A stretch of DNA of 64,000 bases from the NCBI GenBank assembly GCA_025454915.1, contig JALONN010000011.1, forward strand, positions 1 to 64,000, read 5' to 3'. Below the pieces are notes generated by a model, which ran no database searches, was not told the origin of the DNA, and worked only from the letters and a program-made list of their open reading frames with translations. This document shows, one piece after another, positions 15,337 to 25,123 of this stretch; the stretch's first letter is position 1; every line of letters starts with the position of its first letter. This stretch comes from Raineya sp. (GTDB taxonomy: Bacteria; Bacteroidota; Bacteroidia; Cytophagales; Thermonemataceae). Made by a program: the position numbers and the translations under genes.

Positions 15337-18300
15337 ATGAAACATCTCGTCAAGATATTCATATTCTTTTTGTCTTTCATAGTAGTTCATAGCAGTTGGG
15401 GGCAAGTAATTTTTACAGAAACTATGGGGAATACAGGAACAAATGGTAGTTCTATTGCAACTCATGAAACAGCCAATAACTTTGATAATGATACCTATAC
15501 AATGACAGGCTCAGGAGATATACGTAATACAAATGTCAGTGCAGTAGGCGATTATGCAACAGCTTCGGGTTCTTTTAATATAATGTTGAACACTTCTGGA
15601 GAAACCTTCCAAATAGCAGATATTAATACAACAGCCTATGCTTCTGCATCACTTTCTTTATCTTTTGGAGTTAGAAAAAGTACAACTGCAGAAAATGGCT
15701 CAGGTTTAATAGTTGAGGTAAGTTCTGATGGGACAACATACAATCCTCTCACCATTCCTGCTTTACCAACAGGTACAGGCACCACAGGATGGTATTTGAG
15801 AACTGGAACAGGGACTATTCCTTCTACAACTAATTTAAGAATTAGGTTTAGAAGCACAAATACAGTTGAATGGAGAATTGATGATGTTCGTTTAGAAAGC
15901 ATAGCATTAACTCCAGAAATCAATGTACAAGGCAATAGCACAACCATTACAGATGGAGATATAACACCCTCAGCTACAGATCATACAAATTTTGGAAATG
16001 TTACAGTAGGAGCATCTTTTGCAAGAACTTTTACTATTCAAAATACTGGCTCAAGTACACTTAACTTAACACTTCCTATAAATATTATAGGTACAAATGC
16101 TGCTGATTTTACTGTTACAACAGCCCCAGCAGCGACAGTAGCAAGTGGTGGGAGTACAACATTTGTTGTAACATTTACACCAAGTGCTTTAGGTCCTCGT
16201 TCTACCAATATTGAAATTCAAAGTGATGATGCAGATGAAGCAACTTATGATTTTGCAATTGAAGGCAATGGAACAAACTCTTTAACGAGTGATGTTGTGG
16301 CTGTGGCTAGTTCAGAAGCTGTTACTATATCATCTCTAAATAATGGAACAGTAACTACCAATACTGATGGTGTACAAGTCTGGCAATTAACAATTAGGGA
16401 TGGAGGAGTAACCTTAAACGATGCAGATACACAACCTACTATTGTTACAGGTTTTACACTTACCCAAGAGGTAGCTTCTGGTAATGCTGTTGGAAACTGG
16501 CAAAATGCCATTAATTCAATTGCAGTATTTGATGGTACAACCAATCTTGGTGGTACAATTACTGTTAATGCAAATAATATTCAATTTACGGGTTTAAATA
16601 TTAATGTAGCTGATAACTCTTCAAGAACAATCAGCATCAGACTAACACTTGCGACAGCTTTAAATGCAGGAGGAGTTAATGATAATGAAGACTTTGTATT
16701 TTCTTTGAGAAGTACAAATGTTACAACCAATGCCTCAGGTTCAGGAATGTCGAGTTTTGCAACATTTAATTCGACTAATGGGCAAAATATGATTAATATT
16801 ATAGCTACAGAATTAAGATTTGTTACTCAACCTTCCAACACTTCTATCAATGCAACCATGACATCGCCTACAGTACAGGCAACAGATGTACATGGAAATA
16901 GAGACTTAGATTTTGCAAGTACAATTTCTATCACTTCAACAGGGACACTAGATGCTTCACCGAAAATAGCAACAGCTACAAGTGGATTAGTTACTTTTAC
17001 AAATATTATACATACCATAGCGGGAACAGGTTTTAATTTAAATGCAACAGCAACAGGGCTTACTGGAGTAGTAAGTGGTTTATTTGATATTTTAAATCAG
17101 ACTACTCTAAGACCAGGAGATTTGGTATTTATAGGTTTTGATGCTCAGGAACTCGGAGCTGGTTCAGAAGATGGAATATATATAATGAGTATGGTAGAAG
17201 TAATCACAGGGACTACTTTTATGTATGTAAACTCTCGTTTTGAAGCAGGTGCAGCAGCGTGTACAAGAACAATGCGTTGGGGAGGTGCTGGCAATGACCC
17301 TAATACAAACCCTGGTATATTACAATTTACATTATCTACAGGTTCAAACATTACAGCAGGTAGTATTATTAAATTTGTAACAGATGGAACAACTGTTACA
17401 GAAATTTTAGTGAATGGTGTAGATAGAACTAGCGATTTTGCAGTAACTAACCCTGGTGGAATAGGTGCAAATATCTCTAGTGGTGACCCTGATCAAATGT
17501 GGTTAGTACAAGGTAGTTTTACAGGATTAGGTACAGCTAATGTGCAACTGAATGGAACTGTTTTGTATGGTTTAAGCAATGGAGCAAATTGGGTAACATT
17601 CGGAACGGCTGTTTCGGCAGGTACTGGAGGAGGAGCCTCAAGACAATCTCGCTTGCATCCTGATATAGAATGTTTTAGTTTTTTTAGTTCAACTCTAAGA
17701 GATGCTGCCAACTACAACACAGGTTCTATTCATACTGGTACAAAAAGAGCATTGTTGCAATCTATTGCAAATCTATCAAATTGGACACTCACAGGAACTA
17801 CTATTCCTGCTGGTCGTGCAACAACTACATTTACCATCAATGCTAGTAACCCTGAAGGAACTTGGGTAGGGGATGATGCAACAAACCCCAACGACTGGTT
17901 TACTTGTGGTAACTGGGAAGGTTTAGCTGTACCAGACAGAAATATAGATGTAACAATTCCTAATGTAACCAATGCCCCAAGAATAGATGTAGATGGTTAT
18001 TCTACAGGTTGTGCTGGAGGTTCAACGGCTGACAAATATTTAGTTGGAGGTGTGAGACTTGCAGAAGTAAGAACCTTAACAATTAATGGGGAAACGCTAG
18101 AGTTTGGAACTGGAAGCTCCAATAGTGGCTCAATAGCTGATAGGTTAGATATTTATAGTAATCTTATCATTACCAATACAGCAGGAGGAAACTTGGATAT
18201 GGACGCTGGCACATCTGCTCAGGATGGTACAATTAATTTGCAAGGCAATTGGGTAAATAGTTTAGGAACAGTAGTTTCATTTGAAGAGGGCAATAGCACT

Positions 18301-19521
18301 ATTAACTTTGTAGGAGGAGCAGCCCAAACAATTACTACAGAAGGAGGTATAGATACATTTCATAATATTATATTTAACAATGGAGCAGGTATTTCATTGA
18401 ATAACACCAACGTATTGGTTTCAGGTATAGCCACATTTACCAATGGAATAGTTACTGCTAATAATGTTACTACAGCCAGAATGGAGTTTTTAGATAATGC
18501 TACGGCTACAGGAGCTAGTAATACAAGTTTTGTAAATGGTTGGGTTCGTAAAATAGGAAATGATGCCTTTACATTTCCTCTAGGAGATGAAACTTATTAT
18601 GCTGCTATAGGTATTTCTGCACCAGCTAATACAACAGACCACTTTACAGCTACTTATGATAGAGTGTATCCTACTCCTTATAATATATCTTTAAGAGACC
18701 CATCACTAGACCATGTGGGTAATTGTGAACACTGGATTTTAAATAGAACAAATGGTAGTTCAAATGTAGAAGTAACCTTGAGTTATGATAATGTTCGTAG
18801 TTGTGGAGTTACAGCAGGACAAGAAAGTAATTTGCGTGTAGCTCGTTGGGATGGTGCTATGTGGCAAAATGAAGGTAACACCTTGACAACAGCCAATACC
18901 ATTACAAGTTCAACTGTTACTAATTTTAGTCCTTTTACACTAGCCAGCATTGTACCACAAAATCCCTTACCAGTAGAGTTATTAAATTTTCAAGGGGTTG
19001 TGAATACTGAGGGTAATGCCGATTTGCAATGGCAAACAATCTCTGAAATGCAAATGCAAGGCTTTGAGGTTGAGAAATCTACTGACGGGAAAAATTTCTC
19101 TAAAATAGGTTTTGTAAAGTCTAAAGGTAATAATCTGAATACCTATAACCTGATAGATAAACGTTTTGTACAAACAGCATATTACCGTTTACGTATCTTA
19201 AATACAGATAATACTTTTAAGTATAGCCAGACTATTAGTTTGCAAATGAAAAAATCAGATAATCAGCTACTTGTATATCCTAATCCAGCATCTGAGGGTG
19301 ATATGTTAAAACTTGTGTTGGGTGACAGAGGTAATATTGAGAATTTAAAAGTTTCTGTTTATAACCAAACAGGTGGTTTGATATTAAATATGAAAGGAAC
19401 ATTAGAACAATCTGAAATAGAGTTCAATGTACTTTTTAAAACACTACCAAAAGGAATATATATGGTGTATTTACAAGATCATAATAATCAGATTTATACA
19501 ACCAAGTTAATTAAACAATAA
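15337..19521 (+). CDS. large T9SS-secreted surface protein
   Basis: This is a 1394-residue protein with a signal peptide (residues 1-22, ending SWG). About residues 190-310 hold a choice-of-anchor-D type Ig-like domain ([41 protein letters not shown]-like strand). The long middle is Thr/Ser/Asn-rich beta structure. The last 85 or so residues are a type A T9SS C-terminal sorting domain ([39 protein letters not shown]). It is probably exported by the type IX system and attached to the cell surface or released. No enzyme motif is seen, so an adhesin or surface role is inferred. TAGATTTG at 15298 resembles a -7 box. A strong terminator follows. Confidence 0.9.
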   Translation: MKHLVKIFIFFLSFIVVHSSWGQVIFTETMGNTGTNGSSIATHETANNFDNDTYTMTGSGDIRNTNVSAVGDYATASGSFNIMLNTSGETFQIADINTTAYASASLSLSFGVRKSTTAENGSGLIVEVSSDGTTYNPLTIPALPTGTGTTGWYLRTGTGTIPSTTNLRIRFRSTNTVEWRIDDVRLESIALTPEINVQGNSTTITDGDITPSATDHTNFGNVTVGASFARTFTIQNTGSSTLNLTLPINIIGTNAADFTVTTAPAATVASGGSTTFVVTFTPSALGPRSTNIEIQSDDADEATYDFAIEGNGTNSLTSDVVAVASSEAVTISSLNNGTVTTNTDGVQVWQLTIRDGGVTLNDADTQPTIVTGFTLTQEVASGNAVGNWQNAINSIAVFDGTTNLGGTITVNANNIQFTGLNINVADNSSRTISIRLTLATALNAGGVNDNEDFVFSLRSTNVTTNASGSGMSSFATFNSTNGQNMINIIATELRFVTQPSNTSINATMTSPTVQATDVHGNRDLDFASTISITSTGTLDASPKIATATSGLVTFTNIIHTIAGTGFNLNATATGLTGVVSGLFDILNQTTLRPGDLVFIGFDAQELGAGSEDGIYIMSMVEVITGTTFMYVNSRFEAGAAACTRTMRWGGAGNDPNTNPGILQFTLSTGSNITAGSIIKFVTDGTTVTEILVNGVDRTSDFAVTNPGGIGANISSGDPDQMWLVQGSFTGLGTANVQLNGTVLYGLSNGANWVTFGTAVSAGTGGGASRQSRLHPDIECFSFFSSTLRDAANYNTGSIHTGTKRALLQSIANLSNWTLTGTTIPAGRATTTFTINASNPEGTWVGDDATNPNDWFTCGNWEGLAVPDRNIDVTIPNVTNAPRIDVDGYSTGCAGGSTADKYLVGGVRLAEVRTLTINGETLEFGTGSSNSGSIADRLDIYSNLIITNTAGGNLDMDAGTSAQDGTINLQGNWVNSLGTVVSFEEGNSTINFVGGAAQTITTEGGIDTFHNIIFNNGAGISLNNTNVLVSGIATFTNGIVTANNVTTARMEFLDNATATGASNTSFVNGWVRKIGNDAFTFPLGDETYYAAIGISAPANTTDHFTATYDRVYPTPYNISLRDPSLDHVGNCEHWILNRTNGSSNVEVTLSYDNVRSCGVTAGQESNLRVARWDGAMWQNEGNTLTTANTITSSTVTNFSPFTLASIVPQNPLPVELLNFQGVVNTEGNADLQWQTISEMQMQGFEVEKSTDGKNFSKIGFVKSKGNNLNTYNLIDKRFVQTAYYRLRILNTDNTFKYSQTISLQMKKSDNQLLVYPNPASEGDMLKLVLGDRGNIENLKVSVYNQTGGLILNMKGTLEQSEIEFNVLFKTLPKGIYMVYLQDHNNQIYTTKLIKQ

Positions 19522-19540
19522 AAAAATACATATAACTTTT

Positions 19541-19579
19541 AAGAAGAGCCTGTTTGAAAACAAACAGGCTCTTCTTTTT
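19541..19579 (+). terminator. strong intrinsic terminator
   Basis: A perfect 16-bp stem (19541-19556 with 19561-19576) has a 4-nt AAAA loop and is followed by T5. It lies 19 bases after the stop of the T9SS cargo gene. Confidence 0.95.
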
Positions 19580-19654
19580 GTAAAAACATAGAAAAGACAA
19601 AATATAAACTACTTAAATAAAGTTATTATATAAAACTATCTTAACTAATATTTT

Positions 19655-20269
19655 ATGTATATTCCTAACAATAACCAAATTACAGATTTTACAGAGAAGA
19701 TAGAGTTTATTAAGAAGTATAGTTTTGGAGTCATTATCTCTACAATAGAGGATGTTCCTGTTGCAACTCATCTTCCATTTTTTGTGTCTCATGTTGATGA
19801 AAAAATAATTTTAATGTCTCATTTTGCTAAAGCAAATCCACAATGGAAAAATATAGAAAATAGTACGGTTTTATTGATTTTTAGTGAACCTCATGCTTAT
19901 ATTTCTCCCACAAACTATGAAAAAGAATTGAATGTACCCACATGGAATTATGTATCTATTCATGTGTATGGAAAAGTTCAAATCATAATTGATGAAGAAA
20001 AAGTATTAGAGGTTTTAGAAAAAACAATAGATTATTATGAACCAACTTATCAAAAACAATGGGAGTCTCTACCAAATGAATATAAAAAAAATATGCTCAA
20101 AGGTATTGTTGCTTTTGAAATAGTAGTTACAGATATACAGGGAAAGAAAAAACTAAGTCAGAATAAAACAGAAAAAGAGCAAAATAATATTATAGAAGCA
20201 TTGTCCAAAAGCAAATTTACACATGAACAAGATATTGCAGCGTTTATGAAAAAAGAATTATCTGAATGA
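19655..20269 (+). CDS. paiB: PaiB-family FMN-binding protein
   Basis: This is a 204-residue protein of the PaiB family (FMN_bind_2, split-barrel flavin-binding fold). The family landmarks are present: MYIPNNNQ at the start, FGVIIS, ATHLPFFV, SHFAKANPQW, FSEPHAYISPTNY and VPTWNYVSIHVYG. PaiB was first described as a negative regulator of sporulation and protease genes in Bacillus, but its biochemical role elsewhere is unclear. The stop overlaps the start of the next gene by ATGA, which suggests translational coupling with the flavin reductase. The downstream partner is frameshifted. Confidence 0.9.
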   Translation: MYIPNNNQITDFTEKIEFIKKYSFGVIISTIEDVPVATHLPFFVSHVDEKIILMSHFAKANPQWKNIENSTVLLIFSEPHAYISPTNYEKELNVPTWNYVSIHVYGKVQIIIDEEKVLEVLEKTIDYYEPTYQKQWESLPNEYKKNMLKGIVAFEIVVTDIQGKKKLSQNKTEKEQNNIIEALSKSKFTHEQDIAAFMKKELSE

Positions 20270-20816
20270 ATATAGAAAAAGAAGTTTTGCTCATTATAGG
20301 AAGTGCAAGTAAACAATCTTCTAACCATAAATTAGTAGATTATATAAATGGATTATGGGATAGTCAAATAAAAGTAGTGGTATATGACAAGCTTTCTGAA
20401 CTTCCTCCTTTTAACCCAGAAGACTCTGTATCAAATGTTCCTGATAATATCAAGAATATTAGAAATATGATTGAAAAGGCAAATGGAGTTGTTATTTCCA
20501 CACCAGAGTATATATTTAGTATTCCTGCTGTTTAAAAAATCTTATGGAATGGTGTGTTTCAACAACGCTATTTTCTGAAAAGCCCGTAGGTATTATTACA
20601 GCTTCTGCACAAGGAATAAAAGGACATGAAGAATTGCAGTTAATTATTGAAACATTAGGAGGCATTTTTACAAAAGAAACAGTTATACTGATACAAGGTA
20701 TCAAGGGTAAAATAGATAAAGAGGGCAATATTTTACATGAAAATACTGCCCTTGAACTACAAAGTTTTGTAAAGAATTTTGAGAAAATTATATTTAATTC
20801 TCTTGTAGATACATGA
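20266..20816 (+). pseudogene. NADPH-dependent FMN reductase, broken by a 1-base frameshift
   Basis: Two frames together make one flavodoxin-like reductase of about 183 residues. The first (20266-20535) has GSASKQSSNHKLVDYI and ISTPEYIFSIPAV and then TAA. The second continues one frame away from 20532 with LKNLMEWCVSTTLF, EKPVGIITASAQGIKGHEEL and LGGIFTKE up to 20816. Family members read ...PEYxxSIPAxLKNxLEWxV without a break, so one T appears to be missing in GCTGTTTAAAAAAT at 20527-20540. The rest of the second frame is well conserved, so the lesion is recent or a sequencing error. The start overlaps paiB by 4 bases. Confidence 0.85.
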
Positions 20817-22047
20817 CTAAAATAGCTTTTCTGTCTTTAGCATTTCCATTCTTTTGAGTGTCATCTGATTGTGTAGCATACATTTCTCCATAGCCCTTAG
20901 GAACAGTCTTTGTATTAGAAATCCCTTTCTTTGCTAAATAATCAATAACAGCTTTGGCTCTTTTACGAGAGTATTCTACATTAGCCTCATCAGTTCCTTT
21001 GGCATCGGTATGTCCTTCAATAAGTACACCAACTACTTTTTGAAGGTTTCTACCTGCTAAAATCTGGTCTATTTTGGTGGTAAACTCTTTGGAGAGGGTA
21101 GAACTTGCATTGTCAAAATAAGCTGTGTCCACCAATAAACGTGAAGAAGTTTTTTCTGAGAAAACAGTTTCCATTTTTGCAATATCATTGGCTATAAACT
21201 TATTCTGTTTGTCTTTTTTACGTGCCATCCCATAATAAGTAGCAACTCGCCATTTCTTATTAAAACCTAAAGGCTTTGGATTCCATTTCATCAGAACAGC
21301 AGCATCTGTGTAAGTACCACCACTGGGCGTATAATCCCAAATAACTTTATGGAAATAAGGCCATCTGCCAATTGCCAGTTCATCAGGTTTTGTAGCCTGA
21401 GCCTGATTTGTTAACATTTCAGCTGTATGATCACTTAAATCTCTTGCTGTGCGATATAAGAAAATTTGTTTAGGAACATTTTCTCCTACAAATTTAGTCT
21501 CAACATCAACCATTTTTCCATCACCATCAAGTTTAGGAGCATCATTGTCGGCTATCATATTGTCAATGAGTAGCATAAAACCTACTTGACGTTCATCTAA
21601 TTTGTTGTTAGTAAACTCATATTCAATTCGATAATAACGGGCAGGTTTGAGGCTATCCACTTCTTTGAGTTCAGTATCCACAGGAATTAGTCGTTGAACA
21701 AAACTAATGCCTTCAAACTTAAACTCCATTTCACTAAATTTACGATTACCTTCCGTTTTCATTTTCTTTTTAGTACAAATATGAGTAACAGAATTGCCTA
21801 AGCCCTTGTAATTACTAGCATATTTATCACCAACTTTAATGACAAAGTGAGAAGTAGAAGCTGGAATAGGAAAGCCATACATAAGTCTGATGCCATTTGC
21901 TCCAATTGTAAATCTGCCATCATCAGGTCCTCCACAATCATAGACTTCTTCAGACGAACCACCATTCGATTTGGTAGTTAAAATAGGTTTATTACAAGTA
22001 ATTAATAAAAAACCTGTAATAATGCATAATAAAAAGACTTTTAGCAT
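20794..22047 (-). CDS. OmpA-family lipoprotein
   Basis: This is a 417-residue protein with a lipoprotein signal (lipobox LITC, Cys about residue 18). The first 280 residues are a beta-rich domain I cannot name (YDCGGPDDGRFTIGANGIRLMYG, YYRIEYEFTNNKLDERQVGFML). The last 110 are an OmpA-like peptidoglycan-binding domain with YFDNASSTLSKEF, IEGHTDAKGTDEAN and SRKRAKAVIDYLAKKGI. The Asp and Arg that hold diaminopimelate in this family are present. It is likely to tie the outer membrane to the cell wall. It is the last gene of the CHAT operon. Its 3' end overlaps the convergent pseudogene by 23 bases. Confidence 0.85.
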   Translation of the reverse strand: MLKVFLLCIITGFLLITCNKPILTTKSNGGSSEEVYDCGGPDDGRFTIGANGIRLMYGFPIPASTSHFVIKVGDKYASNYKGLGNSVTHICTKKKMKTEGNRKFSEMEFKFEGISFVQRLIPVDTELKEVDSLKPARYYRIEYEFTNNKLDERQVGFMLLIDNMIADNDAPKLDGDGKMVDVETKFVGENVPKQIFLYRTARDLSDHTAEMLTNQAQATKPDELAIGRWPYFHKVIWDYTPSGGTYTDAAVLMKWNPKPLGFNKKWRVATYYGMARKKDKQNKFIANDIAKMETVFSEKTSSRLLVDTAYFDNASSTLSKEFTTKIDQILAGRNLQKVVGVLIEGHTDAKGTDEANVEYSRKRAKAVIDYLAKKGISNTKTVPKGYGEMYATQSDDTQKNGNAKDRKAILVMYLQEN

Positions 22048-22062
22048 AGTGAGAAAAGTTGA

Positions 22063-22515
22063 TTAAAAGATTTCTTCTTTCTTTAATTTGATAACTCCAT
22101 GAGCATCGGGGCAGTTGGATGATGACCACGAACCTTCCATGAAATACTCATAACCCTGTTTGATAAGTTTAATATTCATTTTTTTGAGACAGAAATAATA
22201 ACCCTCTCTGTTTTGTTCCTCATCAATTGTTTTTTCTAATAAAGTAATGGTATCTCCATCAGAAAATCCTGTAAAGGAGTATTTCACAAAGATTTCTTCG
22301 CTATCAGGAAGTTTAAAAAAAGATGTTCCAATGATTTCACCTTGCGATTTGAAAGTAATATTTAGTTCCATCACATACTCTGTAGCCAAACCACCTGCAT
22401 TTTGAGTAATCAAGCCCCTATAAAAGCCACTGGCTTTGTTTTGTGCAATAGTTTTGAGAGAACTAATAAGAATCAAGAATATGGGAAATAAAGTTTTCAT
22501 AATTGTATTTTTCAT
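22063..22515 (-). CDS. small secreted protein of unknown function
   Basis: This is a 150-residue protein with a signal peptide (ending KTIAQ). The mature part is a small beta-rich domain (ASGFYRGLITQNAGG, YVMELNITFKSQGEIIGTSFF, FMEGSWSSSNCPDAHGVIKLK). Two cysteines near the end could pair or bind a partner. No family is recognised. ATG at 22515 directly abuts the TAA of the WG-repeat gene. A second Met at 22500 gives an equally good signal peptide. It is co-transcribed with the CHAT, WG-repeat and OmpA genes. Confidence 0.65.
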   Translation of the reverse strand: MKNTIMKTLFPIFLILISSLKTIAQNKASGFYRGLITQNAGGLATEYVMELNITFKSQGEIIGTSFFKLPDSEEIFVKYSFTGFSDGDTITLLEKTIDEEQNREGYYFCLKKMNIKLIKQGYEYFMEGSWSSSNCPDAHGVIKLKKEEIF

Positions 22516-25092
22516 TTAGTTAGGATTTGTAATAAGCTTTTTTCCGTCCCAGTATAACTCAACACCTTTATCACCAGCTTTTTTGAATAGACGAAAAAGA
22601 GGCTTTTTGATGTCTTCATCATTATAATAATATAGTTTTTCTATTGCTTCATACTCAAATGGAACCAAAACTCTTCCTTTATTATCTAGTATGCCAGATT
22701 TGCCATTTTTTCTGAGTATAGCAGTAGAAAAGTCCTTGTTAGGAGACATAATTTTATTGATTTCAAAGCCATAAACCATTCCGTCAGAATCTTCTTCAAA
22801 CTCGAAAGGCAAAATCTGTTTGAACTTTTTATCAACAAAGCCCCATTTATTACCCTTTTTTACACCGATAGGAATAGCTGGGTCACTATAAAAACGTCCG
22901 AGTTCATCATATACCAGAGGAATCACATATTTATTGGCAGCCATAATGCCTTGTTTCTTGTTTTTTTCAACTAAAAAATAGCCTCCCTGTTCACCAAAAT
23001 TTCTGCTTACATAATCAAATTCACAAGGTACAAGGGGCTGATTTTCGAGATTGATAATACCGTATTTGTTGTTTTTCTTAACAAATATAAATTCATCTTT
23101 ATAAGACCTGATTTCAACTTCATCGTATTCGCATGGAATAACCAATTTGTTATCAGAGAGCCTTAAAATACCTTGTTTGTTATTTTTGATGACGATGAGA
23201 TGTGTATCATAATTTCCTCTAAAATAAGTCTTCTGGAAGTTGTCATATTCAAAAGGGAAGATATGTCTTTTAGAATTAAAATAATACTTCTTGTCTTGTT
23301 TTTGAGCAATACCTTCCTTCAGATATGTATTATAATTGATGGTGTCATATTCGCAAGGCAGTATATTGTCAATAATCACCTTATCATGGACTTTCACATC
23401 TATCAAACCATATTTTCCACTTTTTTTGATAAGATATGTTGCAAAAAATGCAGATTCTTCACTACTATTTTCCTGAAACTTTTGTGGACATTCATCAAAT
23501 TCATGAGGTAAAAGCCCATCAGCTCCCCATTTACCATTAATTTTGGTAAAGGGAACTCTTCCTACAAATTTAAACTCTTCAATTTTAAATGGAGCTACGA
23601 TTGTATTGGTTCTCGATATTTCTCCCCATTTTCCATTTTTCTTAACAATAGCTCGATAACCTTCTCCAAACCCATCATAAAACTCTTCGTATTCTGCTGG
23701 AATTACTATTTGTCCTGTAGAGCTAAAAGCTCCAATTTTTCCATCTTTCTTGAAAAAAATCATGCAGTCATTACAGCCAGTTGTACTTGCACAATCTATA
23801 TCATTTTTTATTTCAGTTTCAGAATTGCTATCATAAGAATGACACATCAGAATTTTTTCAATACCACTAGGAAGCTTAAAAGCATCAATTTCCCCACCAC
23901 CATAACTTTCCCTGTTCCAATAGTCTTTTAGCTCAAGAATGGGCATAATATAGGTGGTTTGAGTATTAGGGATAGTTACAACCAGCTTTTGTTTGTCTGA
24001 TTCAATTTTGGTATTGGAAACGAGATTTAGTTTCTCATCAAATAAATAGGCTTGATTATTCTGTCCAGATGAGGCAAATATCTTGTTATCAGGAAATTGG
24101 TATAAGACAAAACTTGAGCCTTCTAAACTAGATATTTCTTTAATTATTTTATTTTTTTCGTTGATAAATGCATACTTATAGTAAAGTATTGGATCTGAAT
24201 TTTCAGGTGCTTTCTTTGTTTTATCAACCATTACAATTAGTCTTTTCCCGTTTAGTAAGTTACTGGCAGAAACAATGTGTTCATTTGGAAATAAGACATT
24301 ATACTTTTCATCAAACATCAACAATTTAAGTTCTTCTGATTGATTGAAAGTTTTAGCAACTAATAAGCCTCCATCATACAAATCAAAATCGATTGGATTG
24401 ATGTAAAAAAGACCTTTTTGTTCGTTTTTAAGAGATTTATCATGTTTTTTGATAATATCTTGAATATTAACGGTTTTTCCTTTGGTGTCCATTAGATGAT
24501 AAGGTGTCTCCTGATTGTCTACACGAATAATAACTCGTCCATTTACAAATTTCGATTTGCTATCAAACAGAATTTTGCTTTTAATACTTTTTTCAATGTT
24601 GGGAAAGGCTGGTTTTCCTTTGGAATCAATAAAAAAGACGTTGGCTTTGCTGTCATCATAGCCACCAAAGGTATTACCATCCACAGAAACAAGGGCAAAA
24701 CCTTCTGAAAAATCAGTTGCCTTATCATAATAAGCCATAATGATAGATTCTCCTTTCTCGTTGATGAAGGTAGTCTCATTATTTCTCTCTGCATTTTCGC
24801 AAAGTAATAAGCCATCATAGAAATCTTTTCCTTTTACCAAAAGGTGTGTGTATTCTTTCCCTTTGGCATCTATCCAAATGTTTTTGCCTTCATTTTCCCC
24901 GTAATCATAGGCAATAAAACCACTTTTGAGAGGTAATATTTTGTCATATTTAGTTTTGACAATAACCTTATCATTTATTTCATCATATAAACCCCATTTT
25001 CCTTTTTCCTGAAAACGAACAAGTTTTGTTTGAGCGAATACAATGTTTATTGAAATGATCAATAAACATTGTAAAAAAAGCCTTTTTTTCAT
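22516..25092 (-). CDS. WG-repeat secreted protein
   Basis: This is an 858-residue protein read from ATG 25092, which starts a signal peptide (KKRLFLQCLLIISINIVFAQ). The frame extends upstream to 25140 but would overlap the CHAT gene stop. At least ten WG repeats are visible, of the form GKWGLYDE...VIVKTKYDKI, NGKWGEISR..., NKYGIINLENQPLVPCEFDYV, GNKWGFVDKKFKQILPFEFEE and GKSGILDNKGRVLVPFEYEAI. They cluster mostly in the C-terminal half. WG (KWG) repeats are thought to form beta-propeller-like or solenoid binding surfaces. Function is unknown. It lies 31 bases after the CHAT gene. A second WG-repeat gene is at 34761. Confidence 0.85.
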   Translation of the reverse strand: MKKRLFLQCLLIISINIVFAQTKLVRFQEKGKWGLYDEINDKVIVKTKYDKILPLKSGFIAYDYGENEGKNIWIDAKGKEYTHLLVKGKDFYDGLLLCENAERNNETTFINEKGESIIMAYYDKATDFSEGFALVSVDGNTFGGYDDSKANVFFIDSKGKPAFPNIEKSIKSKILFDSKSKFVNGRVIIRVDNQETPYHLMDTKGKTVNIQDIIKKHDKSLKNEQKGLFYINPIDFDLYDGGLLVAKTFNQSEELKLLMFDEKYNVLFPNEHIVSASNLLNGKRLIVMVDKTKKAPENSDPILYYKYAFINEKNKIIKEISSLEGSSFVLYQFPDNKIFASSGQNNQAYLFDEKLNLVSNTKIESDKQKLVVTIPNTQTTYIMPILELKDYWNRESYGGGEIDAFKLPSGIEKILMCHSYDSNSETEIKNDIDCASTTGCNDCMIFFKKDGKIGAFSSTGQIVIPAEYEEFYDGFGEGYRAIVKKNGKWGEISRTNTIVAPFKIEEFKFVGRVPFTKINGKWGADGLLPHEFDECPQKFQENSSEESAFFATYLIKKSGKYGLIDVKVHDKVIIDNILPCEYDTINYNTYLKEGIAQKQDKKYYFNSKRHIFPFEYDNFQKTYFRGNYDTHLIVIKNNKQGILRLSDNKLVIPCEYDEVEIRSYKDEFIFVKKNNKYGIINLENQPLVPCEFDYVSRNFGEQGGYFLVEKNKKQGIMAANKYVIPLVYDELGRFYSDPAIPIGVKKGNKWGFVDKKFKQILPFEFEEDSDGMVYGFEINKIMSPNKDFSTAILRKNGKSGILDNKGRVLVPFEYEAIEKLYYYNDEDIKKPLFRLFKKAGDKGVELYWDGKKLITNPN

Positions 25093-25123
25093 AAAATAAT
25101 TTATAGAAGGATGGTTAGTGTAT

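Noticed and set aside
20527..20540. Programmed -1 frameshift in the flavin reductase gene
   Set aside because: The stop follows GTT directly and the tRNA could not re-pair after a -1 slip. The A6 run lies after the stop, so a plain deletion or sequencing error is simpler.
24543..24818. Frames antisense to the large WG-repeat, CHAT and T9SS cargo genes (several of 60-110 codons)
   Set aside because: They are shadows of well-supported genes on the other strand, with no domains, no leaders and no independent promoters.
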